In this document: positions 22,547 to 34,704 of the stretch, piece by piece
Layout: each line of letters begins with the position of its first letter
How positions within the stretch are numbered: the stretch's first letter is position 1
Assembly (NCBI GenBank): GCA_033239125.1
Contig: BSWB01000008.1
Span: forward strand, 15,406,001-15,470,000
Length of the DNA stretch: 64,000 nt
Origin: Fagopyrum homotropicum
Taxonomy: Eukaryota; Streptophyta; Magnoliopsida; Caryophyllales; Polygonaceae
Reading direction: 5' to 3'
Translations under genes and position numbers: made by a program
Notes under the pieces: model-generated
Told to the model about the DNA's origin: nothing
What the model saw: the letters and a program-made list of their open reading frames with translations, nothing else
Database searches by the model: none

Positions 22547-23836
22547 TGTAACACCCCAAGTTCTGAGAACTCGAAGCGTTACGGGCTAGGACTTCACAAT
22601 GGGTCTCAACCCTCAGAGTAGCAACGACATCATCGGATCTTACAACAAGGAACAAATAAATGAAAACCAAAACTCGATATAAAACCAAAGGTTGTAACAA
22701 TGAGAAGCGTGAAAGACTCACAACCGAGTTCAAAACAAACTGAAAAGCAACAAAAGAAATATAAACCCGATCCTGTCCTATAATGTACGGAAATCCCGGC
22801 TGACCACACCGTCCAGAGCACTCAACATTACATATATCCTGCAAGACATCTACAACATCGGTATAAACCGTTAGCTAACATTCTAGATATCAGAAAGACA
22901 ATAAAGACACAAACACATATAAGGTCATATTAACATATAGCATGCTTGCAATCAATCGGTTATTATCTTTCTTTACGTTAATCCCTTTACTAATCCATAT
23001 TATGGTTGTTACACGAGAATCGCTGCGCTCTCACCTCTGTCCCCTTTCACCAACAAAAATAGAACGTATGCAAGAGCACCTCCTAGTTTCCCATTCCAAA
23101 CTGGACAAGCGGTAACCGCCCGATTATAATACACTTGGGACAATTAAGGTATAACAAGGTCAATACTATTCCGGTTATCAGTTATAACGATAAACAACAA
23201 CACAACAAGCCAAAACAATCAAACTAATATACCGAATGAAGCTAAGTAAGTCCAAAGGACTTACCTCACTCGAAGGTAACTCGAAGGTCAACAATTACTC
23301 AATTTCCCTCATGAAAGGAGAAAGGAAAGCATGTTGACACATGACATCACGAATCAGGAACCAAAACGATTGCTAGAGGTCTATAACTTCTAGTCTCCAT
23401 GATCTCTAAGAGATCTGCACAAGCTAGGGTCACAAACCCTAGTCTTATAGATCACCAAGGGTCAACAACATCCACAAAAGCCAAGGAAAGGAATGAGGGA
23501 AGCAAGGAAGGAAGCAACTCACCAAAGACGGGGAGACTACAAGACAAACCGCATGGGCGGCGCTGGGCAGATCAGCAGGGGCGGCAAGGAGGAGGCGCGT
23601 GTTCTTGACAAAAGCAGCTATCGGGCTTCTCTTTGACAGCGGTACCACAACAGGGGATCCAAAGCTTGATCCTTTGATCCACACACGTCAAGACTCAACC
23701 AAGGAACCTGTGAACATCACCGAATCAATACTGGAGCAACCAACAAGGATCAAGACTCGATCTTGATCCTTGGAGAAGAAGAAAAGAGAAAGCAAGAGAA
23801 ATAGAGGGGAAGCAAGATGCAACAACTCAAGAACGT
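22547..23836 (-). repeat. TekD 3' LTR, 5' end deleted
   Basis: In minus orientation the terminus TGTAACACCCC starts at 22547 and matches 28279-29010 closely. It extends to about 23836, where it is fused to RT sequence. It contains one GC-rich motif group (23546-23600). Confidence 0.85.
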
Positions 23837-24880
23837 GGCCATACCTGATCCGAAATGCCATCTTGACTATGTCCTGCTCTCTCATCCTCAGTTGGTGATA
23901 TCTGTACCTCATATCGATCCATAAAAACACTGAATCTCCATGCAGTTGATCCGACAGATTGTCAATACGGGGCAATGGGTACTTATTCTTGATTTTCACC
24001 TTGTTAAGCTCTCGATAGTCAATACATAACCTCATCGACCCGTCTTTCTTCTTGACGAAGAGTACTGGTGCGCCCCAAGGAGATACACGAAGGCGGATAA
24101 AACCCTTCTCTACTAACTCCTCGAGATGCTTCTTAAGCTCAAGCATTTTGATAGGCGCCATACTGTAAGGAGCCTTCGAGATCGGTCTCGTCCCAAGATC
24201 TAGATCAATGCCAAAATCTACACTCCTCTATGGAGGTAAACCTGATGGCTCTCCAAAGACGTCAGTAAACTCGCATGCTACCGGAATCTCTTCTAAAGTT
24301 GGGTTCGTACTATCCTTCAGTGCATAGCACCAAAAAGTCTCGCAACCCTGACCAATAAGTCTCACAACTTGCATTGTATTGATGACTGTACCGGTCTTTC
24401 CGAGATCCCATCCTCAGAAAATTTCCACATGGCCTGACTCCGTAGTTACCGTCATTGTCCTCTTGCCGATGTCCAAAACAACCTGATATCGATCCATCCA
24501 ATCCGTGGCTAGAATAACTCATTCATGTACTAAGTACATGACAAAGAAGTCATTTGGCGAATCGCGAACTTCCAATCTAATAGGGCAATCAAGAACCTCT
24601 TATGTACCTATAATCTTACCCCATCGGGTAATCCTATAAAGAAGGGTCTACCTTCTATGGTAACTAATGTCAATCTATCTACACATGCATCGGATATAAA
24701 AGCATGCGTAGCACCGGTACCGAAAAGATCTCTAACAGGAAAACCATTAATATGAATGGTTATTGTGGTCACTGGCGCTGTCGGCTCTACAACACTCCTC
24801 AAATCATAAACTTTGGCTGATGCATCTATGGTGTTGGTAGAACCACCAACTCTTCCTCTACCTCTCCCCTGTCCTAGAGC
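23837..24880 (-). pseudogene. pol: TekD protease and N-terminal RT
   Basis: Protease region near 24810-24600 with G-T-G-A-T-H-A-F-I-S, where the catalytic Asp is read as Gly. RT runs from about 24260 to 23838 (LEELVEKGFIRLRVSPWGAPVLFVKKKDGSMRLCID region, YHQLRMREQD). The frame leaves RT homology at 23838, before the catalytic YxDD, and enters LTR sequence. The fragment therefore cannot encode an active polymerase. Confidence 0.87.
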
Positions 24881-24999
24881 AAAACCCTTTGGAGTGGTAA
24901 AACCGAGAGCTCTCTATTGCTACTGCTGGTGTTGATACTGAAATTGAGGTCTCTGTCCACCTCCTACAACGCTAGCAAGTGAAGATCCCAACTACGATA

Positions 25000-26223
25000 T
25001 TGCCTTGCCCTGACGGGAAAATGCAGCTATGTGTCCTGGCTTGCCACAGGAAAAGCAAGTCACATATGCCTTCTTACATTCAACTCTCATGGGTCCGACA
25101 CCTCTGTAGTTAAAGCACTGTCGTCCTTTGTCGCAACTCTACATCGTCTGTTGAAAACCAAAGCGTACCGGCGTCTAACTAAGCCCAAATCCAGCTGCTC
25201 CATCTCTAGTACTGGTTGGTCTTGTCTTTGTCTCTTCTCAAGACCCCTTGGCTGAGAAGCTCTCCTTTGACCCGGTCGGTCTCTCTCATAAGCAGATGCT
25301 CTATCCTGGTAATCGGTCAAGGAGTCACAACGGAAACCATCAACATAAGAGTGTGTAGACTCTCTCAATCTCCAAGAGAAAAGGTAAGCATGCCGATCCT
25401 CGGGTGGTGTAGAAGGACCCAACAAAGACAACTCCTCCTGAAACTTGCTGATGATCTCGGCAATAGGAAGATCCTCGAAACCCGCCTCAAGGAAATCATG
25501 TAGTCAATCTCTCCTCATAGCTGCAGAGCAATAGCAATCCCTTATCACCGTCTTCATCTGCTCGTAACTCGTGATGTTGCTATGGGAAATCGTCCACCAA
25601 GAATGAGACTAATCCTTCATCAACGTCTATGCTATGTCGACCCGATGTCTCTCTGGGCAACCGATCATATCCGTAGCGGAATCCAGCTGTCCCAGCCACA
25701 TCTCCACCTCTAATCTAGTTTTTCTCATGAAAGAAGGAAGCTTCAGCTGGTTGAAAGCATTCAACCAACAGTCAGGTCTCGGCTCTCTCTCCTTATCCGG
25801 AACTCTAACCACCTCAACAGCTCTAGCAGGCGGGGCAACGACCTGTGTCACTCTCTGTGTAACCTCAATTGATCTCACGAGTACTGGTGGTGCTGGTGCA
25901 ACTCCTTCACTCCTGATAGCCTCCTCAACTCTCTACACATAGTCGCGATATGTAGAAGCTCCATTGGATACTCGATCGGACTCGGTCGACTGCACTCTCT
26001 GTGCTCCAGATCTAGCAGTGGTCCCGTTCCCAACATCGGGAATGACACTCTCAACAACCTCTTCAGCGAACGCCTCAAAGATAGGCGGATCAGCAATTGG
26101 GGCTTGGCCCCGACCTCTAGCTAGTGGAGGTCTTCCTGCACGTCCTCGTCCACAGACGGTAGGTAGAAGAGGTGGTCGACCCCTTCCTTGCCCCATAAAA
26201 GATGTAGCTCTAGTATGTGCCAT
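25000..26223 (-). pseudogene. gag: TekD gag
   Basis: Begins ATGGCACATACTAGAGC (minus strand, 26223) with the Arg/Gly/Pro-rich start shared with TekC. The capsid part (PDCWLNAFNQLKLPSFMRKTRLEVEMWL) lies near 25800-25700. Degenerate zinc knuckles, including CFSCGKPGHIAAF, lie near 25130-25010; the first knuckle has lost a Cys. Several stops and frameshifts are present. Confidence 0.83.
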
Positions 26224-26235
26224 CTAAGATAGGAG

Positions 26236-26264
26236 TATATATATTTATACATATATATATATTT

Positions 26265-26333
<69 letters not shown>
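26236..26333. repeat. (TA)n microsatellite in TekD leader
   Basis: About 100 bp of TA with two ATTTATAC interruptions, between gag and PBS. The TIR element starts immediately after it, and the tract resumes at 28016-28032. Confidence 0.95.
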
Positions 26334-26336
<3 letters not shown>

Positions 26337-28015
26337 TGGCTCACATGTAAACAGCCCTTATAGTGTTCAATGAGAACACACATCAACCATAGGATTGCTT
26401 TGATCTAATGGTCTTAATTAAACCAAATTTAAGGGAATATTTTACTCCACTCTCCAATTAAAGAGAGTGCATTACACTCCCCATAGTAATTATAGTCAAA
26501 TATGGTAGTTAGAGATTCTCTCCCTAATTGTTATTATTCTAATCTCCACATTTACATCCAAATCTGGTTTTCAACGTGAATTCATATTGCTTTTTTTTTT
26601 CATTTCTCAATTCATCATTCATCATAGTTGATATCAACAACATTTCTAAATCAATTCAATTATCATCTCCATTCTTCTAGTTAATATTGTACAAAAGTAT
26701 TCGTCTATGTTCATGAAAATATTCGTTAATAAACTATTAAAAATTCATTCATGATACCGATATTATTCGTTCATGTCCAACAAATTTTAGTCGATTATTG
26801 ATAACTGAAATTAATAGTCACTGGTACATAAATTGTTCATTTACATAGTGAAAAATATTCGTTCATAATCTGAAGATACCAATGTTTCAATCTTCGGACA
26901 ATTCGCGAACATATACGTATACGAAGATATTCGTCCATGTTACTTCAAATATTCGTTAGTGTACTATTAAATATTCGTTAGTGTTACTAAATATATTCGT
27001 ACATATGACATAATATATTTGTTGCAAAATTTAGTTATTCAATTGTTTCCAATAACTTGTCGCACATACACGGACAAACCACCACAAATCGCCGGATAAA
27101 AGACATATAACCACCGAATATTTACAACATTTAGTGTGGAATAAAAACTAAAGTACAATAATTCATGTATATGACAATGGAATAACAAATTTTGTTCATC
27201 AGATCAAAGAAGGTTTCAAGCACCACAAAAACATATTGAATCTTAATCTAAGCAAAATCAATGTCCTTCTCATTTTGCTAAATACATTAACATACATCAA
27301 CGAATAAAAAATCAATAAACAGTGAATACAAATCAAATAGCATATGCTTCTCTTGTACTGTTGAGGATGGGGACAACCATGGATTCCGGTTGGTCTGCAA
27401 TGATGACAAATTTGGAGTCGTACAACAAGATTGTTGATGGGTAATGATGTAATATCGACATGAGACTGCAATGATGAAGGAAAACGAAGCTTTTGAATAG
27501 TCTCGAGCGAAATTGATGGTGAGCGAGACGAAATTGATCTCATAGACGATTGAGTCGCGATGCACGAGACTGAATGAATGTTGGAAGGGCACCTGAGGCA
27601 TTCGAGGGAGAGTCATGGCGAGTTCAAGTCCGGATCTGTGAAGAAAACCGGCCGGCCAAATCTGGTATGGAGACGACGGTGGTGACTTCATTGGACGAAC
27701 GACAACAACCCTAATCATCGTTGAATCGCCATTGCTCACCATTGGAGTCGTTTCACAAATAATCTGTTATGGAGCGATTATGGAAGATTTGAATGAGAGA
27801 TTTTAGGGTCATATAAGGTAACAAATCTTTTTATATACAATAATGGAGTAAATTGGGTGAAAATTGATTTTCACATGCAACCAACTCCCCACTCTCATTC
27901 TATTTTTTTTTCCCCTATTTATTATGGTTAATTTTGACCCTCTATTATTCTAATCTTACGGATTAGATTTGTTCTCATTGTATACTATAGGGGTTGTTTA
28001 CATGGGAGTATGATT
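26334..28015. mobile_element. TIR DNA transposon (non-autonomous, superfamily undetermined)
   Basis: Imperfect terminal inverted repeats of about 45 bp. CATGTAAACAGCCCTTATAG on the left pairs with CATGTAAACAACCCCTATAG (reverse complement) on the right, and both are followed by CAATGAGAACA. The flanks are (TA)n, so target duplication length cannot be read. The interior is AT-rich; about 26690-27020 repeats the word ATATTCGTT roughly ten times. A minus ORF at 27287-27742 has no recognisable domain. No transposase is seen. Confidence 0.7.
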
Positions 28016-28263
28016 CTATATATATATATATAAGGCCACATTATAGCTAAAGCAGAAATCTAGGAAAAGCATATAAAGGCCAACACAAAAGGAACTACAT
28101 TGTTAAGATCTGTGGAGCTAGTGGTGGTCACCCGTACATCTATCCTAGACCGACAATTTTAAATTCAAAATCCCCTTTTGAAAACATAGACCCCTTGTGG
28201 GTTCTGTTTATTTATCTATTCAACCTTTAGAAGATTACGAGTGTCATTGTTGCCAACCTAGAG

Positions 28264-28275
28264 CTCTGATACCAT
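28264..28275 (-). promoter_or_regulatory. TekD primer binding site (initiator tRNA-Met)
   Basis: GCTCTGATACCA on + is the reverse complement of TGGTATCAGAGC, three bases inside the LTR end at 28279. Confidence 0.9.
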
Positions 28276-28278
28276 ATT

Positions 28279-29010
28279 GTAACACCCCAAGTTCTGAGAG
28301 CTCAAAGCGTTACGGGATAGGACCTCACAATGGGTCTTGACCCTCAGCGTAGCAGCGACATCATCAGATCTTACAACAAAGAACAAATAAATTAAAACCA
28401 AAACTCGATATAAAACCAAAGGTTGTAACAAAGGGAATCGTAAAAGACTTGCAACCGAGTTCAAAATAAACTGAAAAGCAACAACAAAAATATAAACCCG
28501 ATCCCGTCCTATAATGTACGGGAACCCCGACTGACCATACCGTCCCGATCACTCAGCAGTACCTATATCCTGTAAGGCATCTACAACATTGGTATAAACC
28601 GTTAGCTAACATTCTAGATATCAAAAAGACAATAAAGACACAAATAGACATAAGGTAATATTAACATATAGCATACTTGCAATCAACCGGTTATTATCTT
28701 TATTTACGTTAATTCCTTTACTAATCCATCTTATGATGGATACACGAAAATCACTGCGATCTCGCCTCTGTCCTCTTTCACCAACAGTAATAGAACGTAT
28801 GCATTCTTCCGTCACCTACTGGACAGGTCGCAAGAGCACCTCCTAGTTTCCCCATTCCGAACTGGACAAGCGGTAACCGCCCGATTATAATACACTTGGG
28901 ACAATTAAGGTATAACAAGGCCAATCCTATTCTGGTTATCAGTTATAACAATAAACAACAACACAACAAGCCAAAACAATCAAACTAATATACGAAATGA
29001 AGCTAAGTAA
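28279..29010 (-). repeat. TekD 5' LTR, partial (interrupted by TekE)
   Basis: Matches 22547 onward for about 730 bp with scattered substitutions and a small indel near 28810. It stops after AGTAA (29006-29010), where the TekE LTR begins; AGTAA is the presumed TekE target site. Confidence 0.88.
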
Positions 29011-29701
29011 TGTAACACCCCAAATCCGAAGGATTCGGGATGCAACGGGCTAGGACCTCACAATGGGTCTCGACCCTTATCTTGACAACAACCTCACCGG
29101 ACCTTACAACATGAGACAAATAAAAGGCAAATGAAAGAGTTTTAATGCATGAGTGAATATCTTAATTACAACTGAAAACATAACTCCAGCCGAGTTCTCA
29201 AAACCATAACAACATAACAAATGTCTTAAGACAACAAATAAAGCAATCCAATCCCGTCCTATAATGTACGAAACCCTCGTTGCTCACTAACACCGGATCA
29301 CTTGACCGCCTCTCTAACCTGCAAGACATCTACAAGCGGTATAAAACCGTTAACTAACATTCTATGCATTAGAATAAAGGTAAAGGCACATAGCGAAGAC
29401 ATACAACATGCAAACACTCAAGTCCGTTTATTATCTTTATTTACGTTATTCCTTACTAATTAAACATTCGGTTTTGTGACACAAGAATCTCCCAAACACC
29501 CGCCTCTGTCCCTGTTTACCAGCAAAGAATGGTACTAATACATCTGACCGTCTACCTATCTAGGCTAGTCGTAGAGAACCTCCTAGCTCTCATAAGAGCT
29601 AGGCAGTGATGTCACCACCCGTTATCATACACTTGGAAAATCATATAATATACATAGGTTGTTCTATTCCGGTTTTGTTGTTTAACATAACTTTCACACA
29701 C
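29011..29701 (-). repeat. TekE LTR segment 1
   Basis: Begins TGTAACACCCCAAATCCG (LTR 3' terminus in minus orientation). It is related to but distinct from the TekD LTR. AthB interrupts it at 29702, and CACAC (29697-29701) is AthB's left target copy. It continues at 45726. Confidence 0.85.
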
Positions 29702-31340
29702 TGATGACATGAATTATATGCCATTATAATCATGCATATTGTAGAGGTTTACCTCAATTTACCTTGTATTTGGAGAGAATTTCTGTACCTTTTAGGTTTA
29801 TTTCATTTATATTCCAAAAATAGAAGTCTACACGAGTTTTGGTTGAATTATAGGTGAATTCGGTGGAATTGGAAGCAAAAGTGGAGCAAAGAGAATCTAA
29901 GGCCAATAAGGAAGCTTAAGGAGTCTTAGAGGAGTCATAAAGAGCAAAGGATGTGTATAAAAGAGTCACAAAAGGAAAGAAGGAAACAAGCCAAGAGACG
30001 GAGACTTTCTGTTGATGAAAATCGAGCGAATTAAACTATAAATCGGACGATTTTCTTCAGCAAAATCGAAAGGTTTTTATTAAACTGGATCACACGATTT
30101 TCTTCAGTTCTTGACTAAAAATATTACGACCCAAAGCCCATCACTTGTGGGCTTGAGAAGTGATATGCCAAGCGGCCCATTAGCGAGAAAGTATACATTG
30201 GAACTCTAGTAACGAAAATCGGAGGTTCGCAGCGGGAAAGATTTATAGGATTTTGTGGGATTGAAGGTTCTTGGAGAGAGGATTGAAGGAAAAGAAACAA
30301 GAAGTCAATATTCAAGAAGTTTGTGAGATCTTTTGTTTCCCTTTTGATTCTTGTTATTTGTGAACACATTGTTGAGTGTTTTGAGAGATTCTTTGATAGG
30401 TATTGATATTTGATTACAGATTCGGAGATTATTTGGTTTTTATTCTAAGTTCGAGTTTTATTTGGTTTTATTAATTCAATCTTGATTTTGATTTGAATAT
30501 GAAAATGGTTGGCTAAAAACCTTGTGATTTTGGGGAGAATAGTTGATGTTTGAGGCTTAGATGATGATAGAGTGAACTCATTTAACCATTTGGACCCTGA
30601 GAGTTGAGATTTAACTTTGCGACAACAGGAAAATTGACCTGTTCTTGATGAAATCGTCCGATTTATCGTAGAACAACACGATTTATTTCTCTGACGATCT
30701 TTAATTGATTTATCCTTTAACCAAAGTTAATCCTTGCATAAATACTAACTTTGCTTAACCTTTTTAACTCCTATATGAGTGTGAGAAGAGACTTCATCAT
30801 TGATTCTTCACTTGATAGTTAAAGTTTACAAGAATTGGGTAATAGAGAGACTCAACATCCTCTATTATGGTTTGAGTGTTCTTTCCATCTTTACCTTTGA
30901 GAGTCATATCCTGGGGTTTTGGGTGGTTAGTTTGAGTGTAATTCTTATCTTTAGATCTTTCTATATTGCAGCCTCAACAACCCTTATAGAGAGAGCCTTT
31001 GGATTAGATATATAGGTTTTGGAACTTCGCCGTACGAAACCTTCCTTTGAAGCACATAACTTTGGCAAAGCCAACTCTGTCCTTTGATCTTTAAAAGTGT
31101 CTTGAATCGAAAGCCGCAGTCGGATTCTTGAATCCTTGGAACCATTTGTCTCCTTAATTATTCACAAAATCTTTTATACTTTTCTAGATAATTTGAAATC
31201 GATTTTATTCTCACCAAATCCGTGAGTTCGACTCTGGAATTTCTTGTCTTACTACAACTGATCCGTACACTGAGGGTTCGCTTTTGCATAAGTTCTAGAT
31301 ATAAATTTAAGACTTTGTGATGCACACTTTTGATCGACCA
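29702..31340 (+). repeat. AthB 5' LTR (1639 bp)
   Basis: Starts TGATGACATGAATTATATGCC-like sequence and ends before the PBS spacer. U3 has AAATCGGACGATTTT (30040-30054) and related half-sites to about 30107. R/U5 has AAATCGTCCGATTT (30651-30664) flanked by GTTCT (30641-30645) and AGAAC (30670-30674), the position held by the CACGGCCGTG palindrome in AthA. Confidence 0.93.
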
Positions 31341-31346
31341 GGTTTT

Positions 31347-31364
31347 TGGCGCCGTTGCCGGGGA
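31347..31364 (+). promoter_or_regulatory. AthB primer binding site (tRNA-Asp)
   Basis: TGGCGCCGTTGCCGGGGA, identical to AthA and again six bases after the LTR. Confidence 0.93.
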
Positions 31365-31467
31365 TTTGGTCTAGACCAAATTCGGTTTTCGGTTGTCTGG
31401 CTTGGGAGCTTTTGTTCTTGTGATTTGATTTGTCTACTTGAGTAATTTTTACAGATTCTTTAGGTAT

Positions 31468-34400
31468 ATGCGAAGGACTAGATATACCAAAGATCTCGTT
31501 TCTTTTGATCCCGAATTAGAGAAAACTTTGAGAATAAAGCTAAAAGAGAAAAAGACGGCTAAAAATACTGAGAGGAACATCCAAGAGAAGTTGGATGATA
31601 CTCGAGCTCAACTCCTATCGAGTGAGAAGGCTCGCTTGGAAGAAAAGGAACGTAATCAGTTTCAAATAGATGAGCTTCGAGCGATGATTCTAGATATGAA
31701 ACTAGAGAGGAATGATGCTAAGAAGAAGAAGAAAGCTAACGAATCTATTGCTGAATTTTCCGACGATGATGAGATGCCGGAGCTAGAGGACGTTCCACCA
31801 CTAAACCCTCGTGCTCCTATTGATCCTCGTCCTCATGTTAATGTCGATCCTCGCCCTCGTGCTAGAGAGGTGAGAGGTGCTGATGTCATGGGTGAACCAC
31901 GAACCCTTGGGGAACGGATGAACCCAATTCAACAACCACGCCGTCTAGGTGTGAATCTTGGAGAGCAAGATGACCAGGACTTTGGGACGCACCCACAAGT
32001 CATCACTATGATCCGCCAAAGTCAGTTTGGTGGAACGGAAGCTGAATCTCCACATCAACGCTTACAAAACTTCGAAATTCTCATTGAAACTTTGAAACCT
32101 CAAAGGGTTAACAACAACAACTACAAGTTGAGACCGTTCTTCTTCTCTTTGAAGGACAAGGCCTTATCTTGGTATCAAGCTCTTCCGGCTGCAAAGCTTA
32201 ACATATGGGAGGACTTGACTTCGGAGTTTCTCACTAAGTTCTTTCCGCCATCCAAAACGGCGGAATTGAGAGGTAAGATAAATGTTTTTTCTATGAAACC
32301 TCACGAAAGTTTGTTTCAATCTTGGGAAAGGTTTGAGGATCTTCTATTGGATTGCCCACACCATGGCATTTCAAAGCCGGAATTGTTGGAGATCTATTGC
32401 AAGGGATTGGATGTACAGACACAATTCAAACTCCAATCTCTTTCTTGTGGTACATTCATGGATATGAGAGAAGATGACGCTTGGGACTTCATTGAGAAGC
32501 AAGCCCAAGTGATTGAGAAGTATTCGCACCGAAAGATGGATAATGGGAATCGGAATTCAGGAGAGATAGGAGTAAAGTTGACCCAAGCAGCACAAACTCA
32601 AATATTTTCCCTCAACAATGAGATCAAGGAGGAAGTCATAAGAGCCGGCCTTCAAAAGACGAAGGAGCAAAATGCTGGCTACCTAGGAAGGGACAACAAC
32701 CAAGGCAATAGGAACAACTACCGGAACAATAACTGGAATAATAACAGGAACTCCAACAGTAATAATTGGAGATCCAACCAAGAAAACTCCGGTAATCCCT
32801 ATTCACAAAATGAAAATTCACTAACACCTCCATCTTCTTCTACTCCTTTGAAAAGCCAAGGTCAAACATCAAATGGCTCGGGCAAGCCGGAGAAGGATAA
32901 GCACAATGCTATGCTAGAGACGATCTTGGGGAAGCTCCAAGGACTAGAGAATCACATCACTTCAGTTGATAAGGCACAAAAAGCCTTAGAAAATCAAGTA
33001 TTCAGCAAAGCCAGAGAAGTTCATAGGGATCAAGAAAAGCTTCCCGGAAAGACGTAGGATAACCCAAAGGGGCGAGTAATGGCGATTACTACCAAGAGTG
33101 GTGTAACAACCACCGATCCACAACCCAAACTAGTTGAGTCCCCCGCTGAAAAAGAAAAAGAAAAGGAGAAGGAAAAAGAGAAGGAAGATGTCTCTGTTCC
33201 TCCTCCTGCTTACAAACCACCTCTACTTTTTCCCCAATCTAGAGCAAGAGCGCGTCTAGATAAACACTTCGGTAAGTTCATTGATCTTATGAGTAAGCTG
33301 CATATTAATATACCTTTTATGGATGCAATTTTAGGTATGCCGGCTTATGGGAAGTTTCTAAAGGAGATCCTCTCTAATAAGAGGAAATTAGAAGATATTG
33401 GTGAAGTCAAGATGAGTACGGAATCATCCGAACTTATCAAGACTATGACGGAGAACATGCCACCTAAGTTGCGCGATTCAGGATCATTTTCCATACCCAT
33501 CACCCTAGGAGAAGTCACTTATGATGCACTTTGTGACCTTGGAGCAAGCGTAAGCATCATACCACTAGCTTTGTGCAAGGCGGTTGGTCTAGGAGAGCAT
33601 AGACCGGTGAAGATGACACTTTACATGGCCGATCGTTCCATCACTATGCCTGTTGGAATCATAGAGGACATACCCGTAAAACTTGGTAAGTTTTACATTC
33701 CTATAGACTTTGTCGTTCTTGACATTCCTGCAGATTATCAGGTTCCCATCATAGTTGGGAGACCATTCCTTGCAACCTCCGGTTGTATGGTTGATTGCAA
33801 GAATGGACAATTGTCATTCAATATAGGGGAAGAGAAAGTGGAATTTGTGCTCTCCTCCTTAATCAAAGAGCCAACTTTGAGAGAAGATGTTTTTAACATC
33901 TTTGATGAAGAAGAGTCTAGAGAAGAGGTGAGTTCAATCTTGATCAAATATCCACTTCAAAAGGTTCTTAGCATGAGTATCATTGAAGAAGGGGTGGAAC
34001 ATGATTGTGATGATAAGATTAGAGAATTGGAATATGTAGAGGAAGAGCCGGAGGCAAGATTTGAAGAGTTGAAAAGAGCCCCGGAATCTGTCGGAAAAAT
34101 CGAGCTACACAAAGAAAATCACTCGATTTCTGATAATGCAAGTCGATTTTTAACAACAGAGAGAAAAATCGACTCAAAAATCGTCCGATCTATGTCAGGG
34201 GAGGTCGATTTTTCGGCAATTTCTCCAACTTCTACGAACTCGATTGCAGTTGTTCTTAACTGTAATAACACACTTTCTCCACCTTCAGAGGCTTCTCCAG
34301 TGACATTAGATGATCATAAATCATCAACCAAGGCATCACCTTCATTAGAGTTGAAACCACTTCCTACACATTTAAGGTATGCATTCCTTGGGCCTAACTC

Positions 34401-34704
34401 TACATATCCTGTTATAGTTAGTACAAATTTGAATGATGATGAACTTGAGAAGCTTATGAATGTTTTGAGACAACATAGGAAAGCATTAGGCTATATTATT
34501 GATGATTTAGTAGGCATTAAACCTTCTCTATGTATGCATAAGATCTTGATGGAAGAGGATTACAAACCTTCACGTCAACCTCAAATACGGTTAAATCCGA
34601 TCATGAAAGAGGTCGTGAAGAAAGAAATCCTTAAGCTACTTGATGTAGGTATCATCTTTCCTATTTTCGATAGAAAATGGGTGAATGTACATCGACTACC
34701 GTAA
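31468..34704 (+). pseudogene. gag: AthB gag-protease and start of RT
   Basis: ATG at 31468. The gag frame is open to a TAG at 33055-33057, where AthA has GAG; the same phase resumes at once to 34704. The coiled-coil-like N-terminus, Gag core (FFFSLKDKALSWYQALP), Asn-rich linker (32690-32780) and protease D-L-G-A-S (near 33535-33555) are all present. Motif DNA of the AAATCG type (34098-34216) fills the protease-RT linker, the place occupied by CACGG motifs in AthA. Gag is more than half identical to AthA by eye. Confidence 0.9.
34098..34216 (+). promoter_or_regulatory. AthB motif cluster in the protease-RT linker
   Basis: Several AAATCG/CGATTT half-sites and one full unit at 34164-34189 (AAAAATCGAC, then TCAAA, then AATCGTCCGAT). 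Same position and layout as AthA 3779-3960 with a different core word. Confidence 0.7.

Larger units (their letters stand above)
22547..29010 (-). mobile_element. TekD: Tekay-type chromovirus, internally deleted
   Basis: On the minus strand the order is 5' LTR part (29010-28279), PBS, leader, gag, protease, first half of RT, then directly the 3' LTR remnant. RT after the GHYEF-equivalent point, RNase H, integrase, PPT and the start of the 3' LTR are gone, with the junction near 23836. The left flank GATTT (22542-22546) is one copy of its target site in the LINE. The right end is off-window because TekE interrupts its 5' LTR. Confidence 0.87.

Noticed and set aside
23460..23836. TekD 3' LTR to RT junction as a host-gene fusion
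   Set aside because: The sequence past RT matches LTR content (GC-rich words, A/G-rich end); a deletion explains it.
27287..27742. 151-codon minus ORF as a captured gene
   Set aside because: No domain or codon pattern I can recognise; more likely chance in the TIR element.
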